From assembly GCA_963740055.1 (NCBI GenBank), contig CAVUCL010000005.1:682001-746000 (forward strand): a stretch of DNA of 64,000 nt. The letters run 5' to 3'. Made by a program: the position numbers and the translations under genes. This DNA is from WHSW01 sp963740055. GTDB taxonomy: Bacteria > Actinomycetota > Thermoleophilia > Solirubrobacterales > 70-9. How positions within the stretch are numbered: position 1 is the stretch's first letter; each line of letters begins with the position of its first letter. The notes under the pieces were generated by a model. The model was not told the origin of the DNA. It saw only the letters and a list, made by a program, of their open reading frames with translations, and ran no database searches. Shown in pieces: positions 49,982 through 59,363 of this stretch.

Positions 49982-51747
49982 GTAGGTTCCGACCCATCGA
50001 CGCGACCAACCGCAACACGGCGCTCGCCTCGGCGTTCGTCTCCGAGCTCGGTCGCAGCGGCGTCCGCGAGGCGGTGATCTGCCCTGGCTCGCGCTCGACC
50101 CCGCTCGCGCTCGCGCTCTGGCGCGAGCCCGCGATCACCGCCCGGGTGATCGTCGACGAGCGCTCGGCCGGCTTCTTCGCCCTCGGGGCGGCGCAGGCGA
50201 CCGGCACGCCCGTGGCCGTGCTGACCACCTCCGGGACCGCGGCGGCGAACCTGCACCCGGCGATCTGCGAGGCGGACCAATCTGCCGTCCCGCTGATCGC
50301 GCTGACCGCCGACCGCCCGCCGGAGCTGCGCGGGATCGGCGCCGGTCAGACGATCGATCAGATCAAGCTCTACGGCGAGGCGGTGCGCTGGTTCTGCGAG
50401 GTCGGCACCCACGACGCCGACGACGCGGGGCTGCTCCACTTTCGCTCGGTCGCCTGCCGCGCGTTCTGGACCGCCGCCGGGGACCCACGCCCCGGGCCCG
50501 TGCACCTGAACGTTGCCTGGCGCGACCCGCTCGGGCCCGAGCCGCAGCCCGACGAGCTCACCGCCGGTTCGCCGCTCGCACTCGAGGGTCGCGGCGACCG
50601 GGCGCTGACCACGGTCCCCGCCGCGCCGCAACCCGCGCCGCCGGCGCTGGTCGCGGCGCTGGCCGAACGCCTCGCCAGCGCGCGGCGCGGGCTGATCGTG
50701 TGCGGACGGATGGCGCCCGGCGCCGCACCCGAGATCGCTGCGCTCGCCGCGACCGCGGGGCTTCCGATCCTCGCCGAGCCGACCTCCCAGCTTCGCTTCG
50801 GCGCGCACGATCGCTCGCTCGTGATCGGCGCCTACGAGGCGATCGCCCGCGCGCGTCCACGGGCGCTCGAGCCCGACCTCGTGCTGCGGTTCGGGGAGCT
50901 GCCCACGTGCAAGCCGCTGCGGCAGTGGCTAGCGGACCTGCCCGAGGCGGCGCAGCTGGTCGTCGACCCAAGCCACGGCTGGAACGAGCCGACCCGGATC
51001 GCAGGCGCGATCGCCCGCGCCGAGCCCGCGGCACTGGCGGCGGCGCTGGCGGAGTCGCTCGACCAGCCGTCGACGGAGACCGGCTGGGCCGACTCGTGGA
51101 CGGCGGCCGCGCGAGCGGCCGAGTCGGCGATCGCCGAGCTGCTCGACCAGCTCGACCAAGTGAGCGAGCCCGGCCTGCAGCGCGCCCTGGGCTCGGCCTA
51201 CGCCGACGGCGAGCTCGTCTACACCGCGTCGAGCATGCCGATCCGCGACCAGGAGGCGTTCCTGCCAACCGGCGGCGCCGAGGTCCTGTTTCTCGCCAAC
51301 CGCGGCGCCAACGGGATCGATGGCCTGATCTCCTCGGGGATCGGTGCGGCGGCCGCGAGCGGCCGTCCGGCCTGGATCCTCACCGGAGATCTCGGCCTCT
51401 TCCACGACATGAACGCGCTTGCGGCGCTTCGCCACGCCGAGGTCCCGGTGCGGATCGTCGTGATCAACAACGGCGGCGGGGGCATCTTCGAGTTCCTGCC
51501 CCAGGCCGGCCTGCTCGAGCGCACCGAGTTCGAGGCGCTCCTGGGCACACCGCTCGGCCTCGAGCCCGAGCGGGTCGCGGCTCTGTACGGGCTCGAGTAC
51601 GTGCGCCTCGAGTCGCTCGCCGCGCTCGGCGCGGGCACCGGCGACACGGCGCTGATCGAGCTGCGCGCCGATCGCGAGTGGAACCGCGACCTGCACCGCC
51701 GACTCGAGGAAGTTTCCGTCGCGGCGGTAGTTCAGGCGCTCGAGTAA
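49978..51747 (+). CDS. menD: SEPHCHC synthase
   Basis: 589 residues, thiamine-diphosphate enzyme joining isochorismate and 2-oxoglutarate. ICPGSRSTPLALALWR (about residues 36-51), the cofactor-activating Glu in VDERSAGFFALG (about 58-69) and TSGTAAANLHPAICEAD (about 82-98) are MenD hallmarks. The ThDP motif is GDLGLFHDMNALAAL (about 467-481), followed by VINNGGGGIF. The start ATG 49978 overlaps the menC stop. Confidence 0.94.
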   Translation: MSRFRPIDATNRNTALASAFVSELGRSGVREAVICPGSRSTPLALALWREPAITARVIVDERSAGFFALGAAQATGTPVAVLTTSGTAAANLHPAICEADQSAVPLIALTADRPPELRGIGAGQTIDQIKLYGEAVRWFCEVGTHDADDAGLLHFRSVACRAFWTAAGDPRPGPVHLNVAWRDPLGPEPQPDELTAGSPLALEGRGDRALTTVPAAPQPAPPALVAALAERLASARRGLIVCGRMAPGAAPEIAALAATAGLPILAEPTSQLRFGAHDRSLVIGAYEAIARARPRALEPDLVLRFGELPTCKPLRQWLADLPEAAQLVVDPSHGWNEPTRIAGAIARAEPAALAAALAESLDQPSTETGWADSWTAAARAAESAIAELLDQLDQVSEPGLQRALGSAYADGELVYTASSMPIRDQEAFLPTGGAEVLFLANRGANGIDGLISSGIGAAAASGRPAWILTGDLGLFHDMNALAALRHAEVPVRIVVINNGGGGIFEFLPQAGLLERTEFEALLGTPLGLEPERVAALYGLEYVRLESLAALGAGTGDTALIELRADREWNRDLHRRLEEVSVAAVVQALE

Positions 51748-51753
51748 CGAAGG

Positions 51754-51783
51754 TTGACGGGCCTGCATATGCGGAAATAGGAT
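51754..51783 (+). promoter_or_regulatory. Promoter of the lipoprotein gene at 51821
   Basis: TTGACG (51754-51759), an 18-nt spacer and TAGGAT (51778-51783), close to consensus. Transcription would start near 51790, 30 nt before the GTG, leaving a GGGGG ribosome site in the leader. Confidence 0.65.
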
Positions 51784-51820
51784 CGCGAAGCTGCTGCCAA
51801 CCGGATCGGGGGTACCACGC

Positions 51821-52321
51821 GTGACCGGATTGAGGCTTGCTCTCGTCGCTCTCGTCAGCGTCGGCCTGATCGCAATTGGGTGTGGCGACGACGAGGAGAG
51901 CGAGCCTGGCGAGACCACCGCGCCGGCGGACTCGGTCCCGGGCGCCGAGGAAGCGGCCGCGCTTCAGGAGGAGATCGCGGACCTTCCCGACGAGGAGCAG
52001 GTCGCGCGCGTCGGCGACGCCTGGGCGGACCCATTCGGCAAGGGCGACGAGGCGATGTGCGGCTACCTCCATCCCGACCTTGCACCAGCCAGCTCCTGCG
52101 ACTTCTACCTCGAGGGGGAGCTGACGGGGAGCAGCGAGCTTCAGACGTCGTTCGAGGGCGCAACCGTCGAGGGAGTTGAGGTGGACGGCGAGGGCGCCCT
52201 GGCCCGGTTCAGCAACGAGAACCAGGTCAGGTTCGGCCAGGACCCGGACGGCGCCTGGAAGGTCGTCGAGACCGCGCGGGCCAAAGGATCCGGGAGCGAC
52301 AAGGTGCTGCAACCGAGATAG
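51821..52321 (+). CDS. Small acidic lipoprotein
   Basis: 166 residues from GTG 51821. The signal has a hydrophobic core (about 5-19) and a Cys at 21 in IAIGCGDDEE, a plausible though not ideal lipobox. The mature part is acidic, with an NTF2-like look (GDAWADPFGKGDEAMCGYLHPD) and a Cys pair (near 86 and 100) that may form a disulphide outside the cell. It resembles the lipoprotein at 9024-9524 in layout. It is convergent with menF; function is unknown. Confidence 0.75.
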   Translation: MTGLRLALVALVSVGLIAIGCGDDEESEPGETTAPADSVPGAEEAAALQEEIADLPDEEQVARVGDAWADPFGKGDEAMCGYLHPDLAPASSCDFYLEGELTGSSELQTSFEGATVEGVEVDGEGALARFSNENQVRFGQDPDGAWKVVETARAKGSGSDKVLQPR

Positions 52322-52336
52322 GGATCCAACCCGCGC

Positions 52337-53738
52337 TCAGCCCGCGAGCAGCGGCAGCAGCGCCTCGAGCTTGAGCTCGGTCTCGGCGAGCTCGGCCGCC
52401 GGGTCCGGATCCGGCGACGATCCCGGCGCCGGCGTAGAGATGGGCGGTGCGATCGCGAAGCAGCGCCGAGCGCAGCGCGACGCAGAGCTCACCGTCCTCG
52501 GTCGCGTCCATCCAGCCAACCGGCCCCGCATACCAGCCGCGATCGATGCCCTCGAGCTCGGCGATCGCGCGCTCGGCCGCGGTCGCGGGATCACCGCCGA
52601 CGGCGGGAGTCGGGTGCAGGCGGGCGGCGAGCTCGATCGCCGACAGCGGCTCGGCGAGCTGGGCGCGGACCGGGGTCGCGAGGTGCTGGATGTTGGCGAC
52701 CTTGACCAGCGACGGCTCCGACTCCGCCTCGACCCAGACCGAGCCCGGCGCCAGCGCGCGCTCGATCCGCCGGGCGACGATCTCGTGCTCGGAGCGGTCC
52801 TTGGCGCTGCGCAGGAGCTGCTCGCCGAGGTGGTCGTCGACGGTCGGGTCGGCGCTGCGCCGGGTCGAACCCGCCAGCGCCACCGTCGCCGCCCCGGCAC
52901 CGCGCCGGCGGATCAGGAGCTCGGGGCTGGCGCCGATGAACGCCCCCTGGGGCGAGCCGGCGCAGAAGCAGAAGCATGACGGGAACAGCTCGCGCAGGGC
53001 GCCGAAGGTCGCGGCCGGGTCGTGGGCCGAGGCGGCCTCGATCGCGACCTCGCGCGCGAGCACGACCTTGTCCAGCTCCCCGGCGCGGATCCGCTCCGTC
53101 GCCGCCGCAACCGCCTCCTCGTAGCCCCCGGGCGGGGTCACGCTGGTGATCCGGGTGGCGGCGCTCGGCAGCGGGTCGAACAGCGGCAGCGGCTGCTCGC
53201 GCAGCCCGGCGGCCCGGCGCACCAGCCGTGCGCGGGTCGCCTCCGGGTCGTCGCCGGCTCCGACGACGGCGCTGAGCGTGAGCCAGCAACGGCTACCGGC
53301 GCGCACCAGCGAGAGCTCGGGCAGGACCATGAGCGCGGGCGGGAACGACGACCACTGCGGCGTCCCGGCGCCGTCGGGCGAGAAGGCGAAGCCGCCGGTC
53401 CACACCGGTCCGGCTCCAGCCGGGAGGTCGTCGGGCTCGTCCGCGAGCCGTTCGCGCATCACCGCCGCGCACTCGGCGGCGAGGTCGGCGAACCGGGACT
53501 CGCCGCGGGAGACGGACTCGTGGGCGGAGCCGAGGCCGGCGAGCGCGAAGCGATCGCTCTCGGGCTGCTCCCAGGCGAACCAGCGGTCGCCGGCGAGCCG
53601 CGACGCGAACACCGCCGCGCAGGGGTCTGAGAGCTCGACCGGCGCCGTGACCGAGACCAGCGTGCGACGGCCGCGGCTCGCCGCCCGCTCGAGCAGCGGC
53701 TCCAGCGATCCGGCCAGGGCTTCGACGGCGAGCGCCAT
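52337..53738 (-). CDS. menF: Isochorismate synthase (frame broken near 52405)
   Basis: Converts chorismate to isochorismate, first menaquinone step. The chorismate-binding domain is clear: AGELDKVVLAREV (about residues 215-227), FIGASPELLIRR, LAGSTRRS, KDRSEHEIVARRI (about 312-324), HPTPAVGGDP and GWYAGPVGWMD. After AGAGIVAGS the frame drifts; removing one extra base near 52405 restores DPAAELAETELKLEALLPLL and a stop at 52337. The corrected length is 466. A salicylate-type isochorismate synthase has the same motifs, but the men context decides. Confidence 0.9.
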
Positions 53739-53771
53739 CGCGGCCGAGCTTAGATCAGACCTCTGCGCGGC

Positions 53772-54326
53772 CTAGGAGTCGGGGCGCGACTTCGAGATCG
53801 CGACCTCGCCGGTGCGCGCCATCTCGATCAGCCCGTGCGGTCGCAGCATCGCCTCGAACGAGTCGATCTTCTCCTGCGAGCCGGTGACCTGGATCGTCAG
53901 CGAACGGCGCGAGACGTCGACCACGGCCGCGTCGAAGATCTCGGCGAACTGCATGATCTCGGCCCGGTTCTCGACCGTGGCGCTGACCCGAAACAGGGCC
54001 ATCTCGCGGGTCGTGGTCGCGCCCGGCTCCATGTCGCGGATCTTGATCACGTTGACGAGCTTGTGCAGCTGCTTGGTCACCTGGTCGATCGGATGCACGG
54101 CGCCGTCGAGGGTGAGCGTGATCCGCGAGATGTCGGGGTCCTCGGTCGGGCCGACCGCGAGCGTGTCGATGTTGAACCCGCGGCGGCTGAACAGGCCCGC
54201 GATCCGCGCCAGGACGCCGGGCCGGTTCTCGACCAGCAGCGAGAGGATGTGCTTGCGGCCGGTGAGCTGCCGACCGGCCTCGAGGTCCTCGAGCCGGACC
54301 ACGTCCTGAGTCCCGGGCTCACCCAT
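53772..54326 (-). CDS. ilvN: Acetolactate synthase regulatory subunit
   Basis: 184 residues. The N-terminal ACT domain begins HILSLLVENRPGVLARIAGL (about residues 26-45) with RRGFNIDTLAVG, and a second regulatory domain starts near LFRVSATVENRAEIMQ. It binds valine and controls IlvB. The start is ATG 54326, sharing one base with the ilvB stop (TGATG), so the two subunits are made together. Confidence 0.94.
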   Translation of the reverse strand: MGEPGTQDVVRLEDLEAGRQLTGRKHILSLLVENRPGVLARIAGLFSRRGFNIDTLAVGPTEDPDISRITLTLDGAVHPIDQVTKQLHKLVNVIKIRDMEPGATTTREMALFRVSATVENRAEIMQFAEIFDAAVVDVSRRSLTIQVTGSQEKIDSFEAMLRPHGLIEMARTGEVAISKSRPDS

Positions 54327-56005
54327 CAGCCGACCATGTCCCGTGCTGCGTGTCCGGCGGGGATCATCGGGTAGCAGTTCTCGTCCTTGGTCACGTGCAC
54401 GTCGAGCAGCACCGGCCCGTCGGCGGCCAGCGCCGCGTTCATCGCCTCGCGCAGGTCGCCCTTGTCGGTGCACTGCATCCCGGTCCAGCCGAACGCCTCG
54501 GCGAGCTTCGGCCATTCCGGGCTCGCCCCCATCTCGACCGACTGGTAGCGCTCCTCCCAGAACAGCTCCTGCCACTGGCGAACCATGCCGAAGTGGCCGT
54601 TGTTCATCAGGAAGACCTTGACCGGGATCTCGTGCTGGGCCGCGGTCGCGAACTCCTGCACGTTCATGATCAGGCTGCCGTCGCCGGCGAGGCAGACGAC
54701 GGTCTCGTCCGGGCAGGCGACCTTGGCCCCGATCGCCGCCGGGAGGCCGAAGCCCATCGTCCCGAGCCCGCCCGAGTTGAGCCACCGGCGCGGGCGGGAG
54801 AAGTGGTAGTACTGCGCCGCCCACATCTGGTGCTGGCCGACGTCCGAGGTGACGATCGCGTCGCCCTCGGTCGCCTCGTACATCGCCTCGACCATGAACT
54901 GCGGCTTGATCTCGGAGTCGCGCGAGTCCTCGTAGCGAAGCGGCCAGGTCGACTGCCACTCGCGGATCCGCGCCCACCACTCGTCGAGCCGCGAGGCGTC
55001 GGGCTTCAGCGCCCGGTACTCGCGGTTGAGCTTCGGCAGCACGTCCTTGGCGTCACCGACGATCGGGATGTGTGCGGGAACGTTCTTCGAGATCTCGGCC
55101 GGGTCGACGTCGATGTGGACGAACTTCGCCCGCGGGGCGAACTCCGAGAGCTTGCCGGTGATCCGGTCGTCGAAGCGGGCACCGACGCAGACGATCAGGT
55201 CGGCCTCGTCCATCGCGTAGTTGGCGGTCCGGGTGCCGTGCATGCCGAGCATCCCGAGCCACTGCTCGTGCGGCGCCGGGAACGCGCCCAGCCCCATCAC
55301 CGTGAGCGTGACCGGGAGCTTGTCGGAGCCGCAGAACTCGCGGAACTCGTCCGCCGCGTTCGCGTTGATGATCCCGCCGCCGCCGTAGATCACCGGCCGG
55401 CGGGCGTTCGCGAGCGCCTTCGCGGCGATCCGGATCTGCTTGATGTTGCCCTCGGTCGGCGGCTTGTAGCCCGGCAGGTCGGGCAGGCCCTCGGGCGGCG
55501 TGTACTCGATCTCCGCTCGCGAGAGGTCCTGCGGAATGTCGACCAGGACCGGCCCGGGGCGCCCGGTCGCGGCGATGTGAAAGGCGGCGTGGACGTATTC
55601 GGGCAGCATCCGCGGATCGGTGACCAGCATCGAGTGCTTGACCACCGGCAGCGTGATCCCGGTGACGTCGGCCTCCTGGAAGCCGTCGGTCCCGATCAGG
55701 TCGGTGCGCACCTGGCCGGTGATGAACACGGTCGGGACCGAGTCCATCATCGCGTCGGCGATCGAGGTGACCAGGTTGGTGGCTCCGGGACCGGAGGTCG
55801 CGAGCGCGACGCCGACCCGCCCGGACGCCTTCGCGTAGCCCTCGGCAGCGTGTCCGGCACCCTGCTCGTGGCGCGCCTGGATGTGGGTCAGGTTGGCGTC
55901 GTGAAGCGCATCGTAGACGGGCAGGTTGGCGCCCCCGGGGATCCCGAAGACGTGCTCCACGCCCTCGGCCTCGAGCGCTTCGAAGAGTGCGTCGGCGGCG
56001 CGCAT
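54326..56005 (-). CDS. ilvB: Acetolactate synthase catalytic subunit
   Basis: 559 residues, thiamine-diphosphate enzyme for the shared first step of Val/Leu and Ile synthesis. FGIPGGANLPVYDAL, the activating Glu in ARHEQGAGHAAEGYA (about residues 44-58), TSGPGATNLVT and GTDGFQEADVTGIT are typical. The ThDP motif is AGDGSLIMNVQEFATA with NNGHFGMVRQWQ (about 449-490). The start is ATG 56005. No leader peptide like that of leuA is evident in the 75-bp gap upstream. Confidence 0.95.
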   Translation of the reverse strand: MRAADALFEALEAEGVEHVFGIPGGANLPVYDALHDANLTHIQARHEQGAGHAAEGYAKASGRVGVALATSGPGATNLVTSIADAMMDSVPTVFITGQVRTDLIGTDGFQEADVTGITLPVVKHSMLVTDPRMLPEYVHAAFHIAATGRPGPVLVDIPQDLSRAEIEYTPPEGLPDLPGYKPPTEGNIKQIRIAAKALANARRPVIYGGGGIINANAADEFREFCGSDKLPVTLTVMGLGAFPAPHEQWLGMLGMHGTRTANYAMDEADLIVCVGARFDDRITGKLSEFAPRAKFVHIDVDPAEISKNVPAHIPIVGDAKDVLPKLNREYRALKPDASRLDEWWARIREWQSTWPLRYEDSRDSEIKPQFMVEAMYEATEGDAIVTSDVGQHQMWAAQYYHFSRPRRWLNSGGLGTMGFGLPAAIGAKVACPDETVVCLAGDGSLIMNVQEFATAAQHEIPVKVFLMNNGHFGMVRQWQELFWEERYQSVEMGASPEWPKLAEAFGWTGMQCTDKGDLREAMNAALAADGPVLLDVHVTKDENCYPMIPAGHAARDMVG

Positions 56006-56080
56006 GGGCGAGCGATGGTAGCAGTGGCCAGGCGCCGTCTGAGACCGGTTTTTCCCGCTCTCGAAGCCGGCTCCGAAGCT

Positions 56081-56716
56081 TCAGTCGGCGGCGAGGATGA
56101 CCGCAAACAGGCCTTCGAGCCGATCGCGCAGACGAGCGAGGTCGCGCTCGCCCTCGATCCCGGCGGAGAGCTCATGCACGAGCGTGCCGTCGATGCCGGC
56201 GACCAACACCGGCGCCAGCCGCTTCGGCTCCGCGGCGCCGGCGAGCCGCAGCGCCGACTCCGCCAGGGCGACGAACGACTCGCGCCAATGCGCCGCGATC
56301 GGCCGCAGGCCCGGGCGGCGGGCGGCCTCGAGGTAGACCTCGTACTGGGCGAGGTGGCCGCCGATCGAGTCGAGGTCCGTGAACAGGAGCTCCGCCAGGG
56401 CCGCTGCCGAGTCGGCGGGCGAGCTCATCGCCGGCCCCATCTCGGCGGCGCGGATCGCGATCCTCGAGATCTCGTCCTCGACCAGCGCGGCGAGCGCCTC
56501 GCCGATCAGCTCGTCCTTGGAGCTGAAGTAGTAGGTGGTCGCGGCGAGCGGCACCCGGGCCTCGCGCGCGACGGCGCGATGGGTGACCGCGGCGAGGCCC
56601 TCGGTCGTCAGGATGTGCACGGTCGCGTCGAGGATCGCTCCGTGGCGCTCCGCGCGCTGGGCGGCGCGGGCGCCGGACGCGGGTTCGGCCGCCGCCGCGG
56701 CCGGCGGCACCGTCAA
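56081..56716 (-). CDS. TetR-family transcriptional regulator
   Basis: 211 residues from TTG 56716 (GTG 56710 is an alternative). After an Ala-rich leader the DNA-binding domain reads ILDATVHILTTEGLAAVTHRAVAREARVPLAATTYYFSSKDEL (in parts, about 28-70). The rest is a helical ligand-binding domain. The TTGA overlap ties it to the SQD1-like gene upstream, so it may regulate that gene rather than ilvB, which follows by 75 bp. The effector is unknown. Confidence 0.87.
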   Translation of the reverse strand: MTVPPAAAAAEPASGARAAQRAERHGAILDATVHILTTEGLAAVTHRAVAREARVPLAATTYYFSSKDELIGEALAALVEDEISRIAIRAAEMGPAMSSPADSAAALAELLFTDLDSIGGHLAQYEVYLEAARRPGLRPIAAHWRESFVALAESALRLAGAAEPKRLAPVLVAGIDGTLVHELSAGIEGERDLARLRDRLEGLFAVILAAD

Positions 56717-57900
56717 CTCGCCTCCGATGCGACCTCGCCGACCAGCTCACCCGGCTTCCAGCGGGTGCGCGGCAGGATCGCGCGTTCGATCACCCGCTCG
56801 CGATAGCGCTCGATCGTGCCGAGCAGCGACCGGACGAGCTCGGCGCCGAGATGGTTGGGCTCGAGCCCGAGCTCGTGAAGCTTTGTGTTCTGGGCGTTGT
56901 AGTAATGCTGCTCGGCCTCGATCCGCGGGTTCGGAAAGCGCTTCACCTCGACCTCGATCCCGGTCTCGGCGGCCGAGCGCTTGACCAGCTCGGCGAGCTC
57001 GGAGACCGAGAACTGCTCGGTGAACTGGTTGAAGACCCGGAACTCGCCCAGGTCGGCAGGGTTGGCGACCGCGAGCTCGACGCACTGCAACGTGTCGCGG
57101 ATGTTGAGGAAGCCGCGGGTCTGACCGCCCTCGCCGTAGACGGTCAGCGGGTGACCGACGACGGCCTGGACGCAGAAGCGGTTGAGCACGGTGCCGAAGT
57201 ACTCGTCGTAGTCGAAGCGGGTGATCAGGCGGTCGTCGGTGGCCGACTCGTCGGTCTCGACCCCGTAGACGACGCCCTGGTTGAGGTCGGTCGCGCGCAG
57301 CCCCCAGATCCGGCAGGCGAAGTGGATGTTGTGCGAGTCGTGGACCTTGGAGAGGTGGTAGATCGAGCCGGGCAGCTTCGGGAACGGGAGCGTGTCGCGG
57401 CGCCCGTTGTGCTCGATCTCGATAAACCCCTCCTCGATGTCGATGTTGGGAGTCCCGTACTCCCCCATCGTCCCGAGCTTGACCAGATGGCAGTCGGGGA
57501 TCCGGTCGCGGATCGCGAACAGCAGGTTGAGGTTGCCGATCACGTTCGTGTACTGGGTCTCGACCGCCGCCTCGCGCGACTTCATCGAGTACGGCGCCGA
57601 GGGCTGCTCGCCGTAATGGACGATCGCCTCCGGCAGCGTCTCGGCGATCACCGAGTCGAGGAAGCCGAAGTCCTCGATCGAGCCGACGTAGGGACGAATC
57701 TCGCGCCCGGACACGTCGCGCCAGGCCTCGATCCGGTCGGCGAGCGACCCGATCGGGGTCAGCGAGTCGGTCGAGTGCTGCACGTGCCAGCGCCGGCGGG
57801 AGAAGTTGTCGACGACCGCGACCTCGTGCCCGCGGGCCGAGAAGCGCATCGCGGTCGGCCAACCCAGGTACCCGTCGCCACCCAGGATCAGGATGCGCAT
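56713..57900 (-). CDS. UDP-sulfoquinovose synthase-like protein (SQD1 family)
   Basis: 395 residues from ATG 57900. Extended SDR with the nucleotide loop GGDGYLG (residues 7-13) and FSRRRWH. The segment HYGEQPSAPYSM (about 95-106) is the SQD1 signature, and the YxxxK pair is YHLSK near 182. The DNLNQ/RATDLNQGVVYG and GGQTRGFLNIRDT blocks agree. SQD1 makes UDP-sulfoquinovose for sulfolipid or sulfonated glycans. It pairs with a TetR regulator and faces a DUF2304-glycosyltransferase. Confidence 0.85.
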   Translation of the reverse strand: MRILILGGDGYLGWPTAMRFSARGHEVAVVDNFSRRRWHVQHSTDSLTPIGSLADRIEAWRDVSGREIRPYVGSIEDFGFLDSVIAETLPEAIVHYGEQPSAPYSMKSREAAVETQYTNVIGNLNLLFAIRDRIPDCHLVKLGTMGEYGTPNIDIEEGFIEIEHNGRRDTLPFPKLPGSIYHLSKVHDSHNIHFACRIWGLRATDLNQGVVYGVETDESATDDRLITRFDYDEYFGTVLNRFCVQAVVGHPLTVYGEGGQTRGFLNIRDTLQCVELAVANPADLGEFRVFNQFTEQFSVSELAELVKRSAAETGIEVEVKRFPNPRIEAEQHYYNAQNTKLHELGLEPNHLGAELVRSLLGTIERYRERVIERAILPRTRWKPGELVGEVASEAS

Positions 57901-57980
57901 GCCGCGCAAGGTAGCGGAGAGGCCCGCCGAAAAAGCGCGTGATCGCAACCGATCTCCCCTTTGCCGGGCCGGTCACGCCC

Positions 57981-57986
57981 TATCCT
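57981..57986 (+). promoter_or_regulatory. Candidate -10 of the glycosyltransferase gene
   Basis: TATCCT, 11 nt before the ATG at 57998 with no ribosome site between, again suggesting a leaderless transcript. The -35 is unclear. Confidence 0.4.
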
Positions 57987-57997
57987 CCTGCGGCCCG

Positions 57998-59065
57998 ATG
58001 ACGCCCTTGGCGGACATCCTGCCTCCGGAGCTGACCGCGATCCGCGCCGCCGGACTGGTGCTCGCGGCGCTCGTCGGCGGGTTCGCGATCGCCCGTCGCC
58101 GCTCGCTGCGCAACGCCGATGTCCTGATCCTGCTCGCGATCGCGATCGGGCTCGCGCTCGTCGCCGCGACCGAGGTCCCCGACGCGCTGCTGGAGGCGTT
58201 CTCGTTCGAGCGCGAGAACGGCACTCGGATCATCGGCGTCGCCGTGTTCGCGATCCTGATCCTGTTCGGGCTCACGCTGCGGGCGCTGGCGCAGAGCTCA
58301 CGCGTCGCGCAGCAGCTCGGCGGCGCGCTCGAGGGGCTGGCGTGGGAGGAGTTTCGAGCCGCCGGGCACCCGGCCCGCTTTCGCGACCGGATCGCGATCC
58401 TGATCCCCGCATACAACGAGGCCGACAACGTCGGCGAGGTCCTTGACCGGCTCCCGGCCGAGGTCTGCGGGCTGCCGACCGCGGCGCTGGTCGTCGACGA
58501 CGGCTCGCGCGACGGGACCGACCAGGTCGCCCGCGCGCACGGTGCCGCGGTCGCCCGCCACGTCGTCAACCGCGGCGGGGGCGCGGCGCTGCGCACCGGC
58601 TACCGGCTGCTCTCCGACTCCGAGGCACGAATCGTGGTCACGATCGACGCCGACGGCCAGCACCTTCCGGAGGAGATGTCGCGCCTGGTGCAGCCGATCG
58701 TCGACGGCGAGGTGGCGATGGCCCACGGGTCGCGGGTGCTCGGCGAGGCGGAGAAGGGCGCCTTCTCGCGCGAGCTCGGGATCGTCTTCTTCAACCGGGT
58801 GGTCTCGTTCATCACCCGCACCCACGTCACCGACTGCTCGAACGGCTACCGGGCGGTGCGCGCCGACGTCCTTCCGCAGCTCGTCCTGCGCCAGGAGCAG
58901 TTCCACACCTCCGAGTTCATGATCGAGGCGATCAAGCGCGGGATCCCCGCGAAGGAGGTGCCGGTGACCGTGGTCAGCCGCCTCTCCGGGCACTCGAAGA
59001 AGCCGGCGGTGGTCCGCTACGGGATGGGGTTCGCGAACGCGATCTTTCGCACCTGGCTGCGCTGA
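57998..59065 (+). CDS. DUF2304 membrane domain fused to GT2 glycosyltransferase
   Basis: 355 residues. Residues 1-115 have three hydrophobic helices in DUF2304 style, ending in RALAQSSRVAQQLG. From about 128 a family-2 glycosyltransferase begins: AILIPAYNEADNVGEVLDRLP, VVDDGSRDGT (about 165-174), TIDADGQHLPEEM (the D-x-D region, about 214-226) and SNGYRAVRADV. It resembles polyprenyl-phosphate mannose/glucose synthases. It probably loads sugar on a lipid carrier at the membrane. Position opposite the SQD1-like gene suggests sulfoquinovosyl or glycolipid work; that is inference. Confidence 0.87.
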   Translation: MTPLADILPPELTAIRAAGLVLAALVGGFAIARRRSLRNADVLILLAIAIGLALVAATEVPDALLEAFSFERENGTRIIGVAVFAILILFGLTLRALAQSSRVAQQLGGALEGLAWEEFRAAGHPARFRDRIAILIPAYNEADNVGEVLDRLPAEVCGLPTAALVVDDGSRDGTDQVARAHGAAVARHVVNRGGGAALRTGYRLLSDSEARIVVTIDADGQHLPEEMSRLVQPIVDGEVAMAHGSRVLGEAEKGAFSRELGIVFFNRVVSFITRTHVTDCSNGYRAVRADVLPQLVLRQEQFHTSEFMIEAIKRGIPAKEVPVTVVSRLSGHSKKPAVVRYGMGFANAIFRTWLR

Positions 59066-59356
59066 TCAGGCGCGCCCGCGCCCCGGGCGGACCTCGGAGG
59101 GGTCGGGCAGGTAGAGGTCCTCGCCGCAGCGCCGACAGACCTGGACGTAGAGCTTCTGCACCGCCCCGCAGCGCGGACAGCGGCGCTCGGGCTCGACCTG
59201 CTCGACCCGGTAGGCGAAGGCGGCGATCAGCCCGAAGAGCGGCAGCACCCCGCCGACGATGAACCAGATGAAGAACGACGACCCCTTTGCCCGGCCGACG
59301 AATCCGGTCGCGAACGCGAACGTGAGCGCGATCAGCAGATAGGCGCCTCCGCTCAC
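59066..59356 (-). CDS. Small membrane protein with C-terminal zinc ribbon
   Basis: 96 residues from GTG 59356, chosen because the upstream frame overlaps ndh and is Arg/Ala noise. Two hydrophobic helices (about residues 5-22 and 26-48) are followed by RRCPRCGAVQKLYVQVCRRCGEDLY (Cys ligands at about 60, 63, 75 and 78), a zinc ribbon. The tail is basic and Pro-rich. It is 7 nt after the ndh stop on the same strand. Function unknown. Confidence 0.75.
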   Translation of the reverse strand: MSGGAYLLIALTFAFATGFVGRAKGSSFFIWFIVGGVLPLFGLIAAFAYRVEQVEPERRCPRCGAVQKLYVQVCRRCGEDLYLPDPSEVRPGRGRA

Positions 59357-59363
59357 CGGCCCC

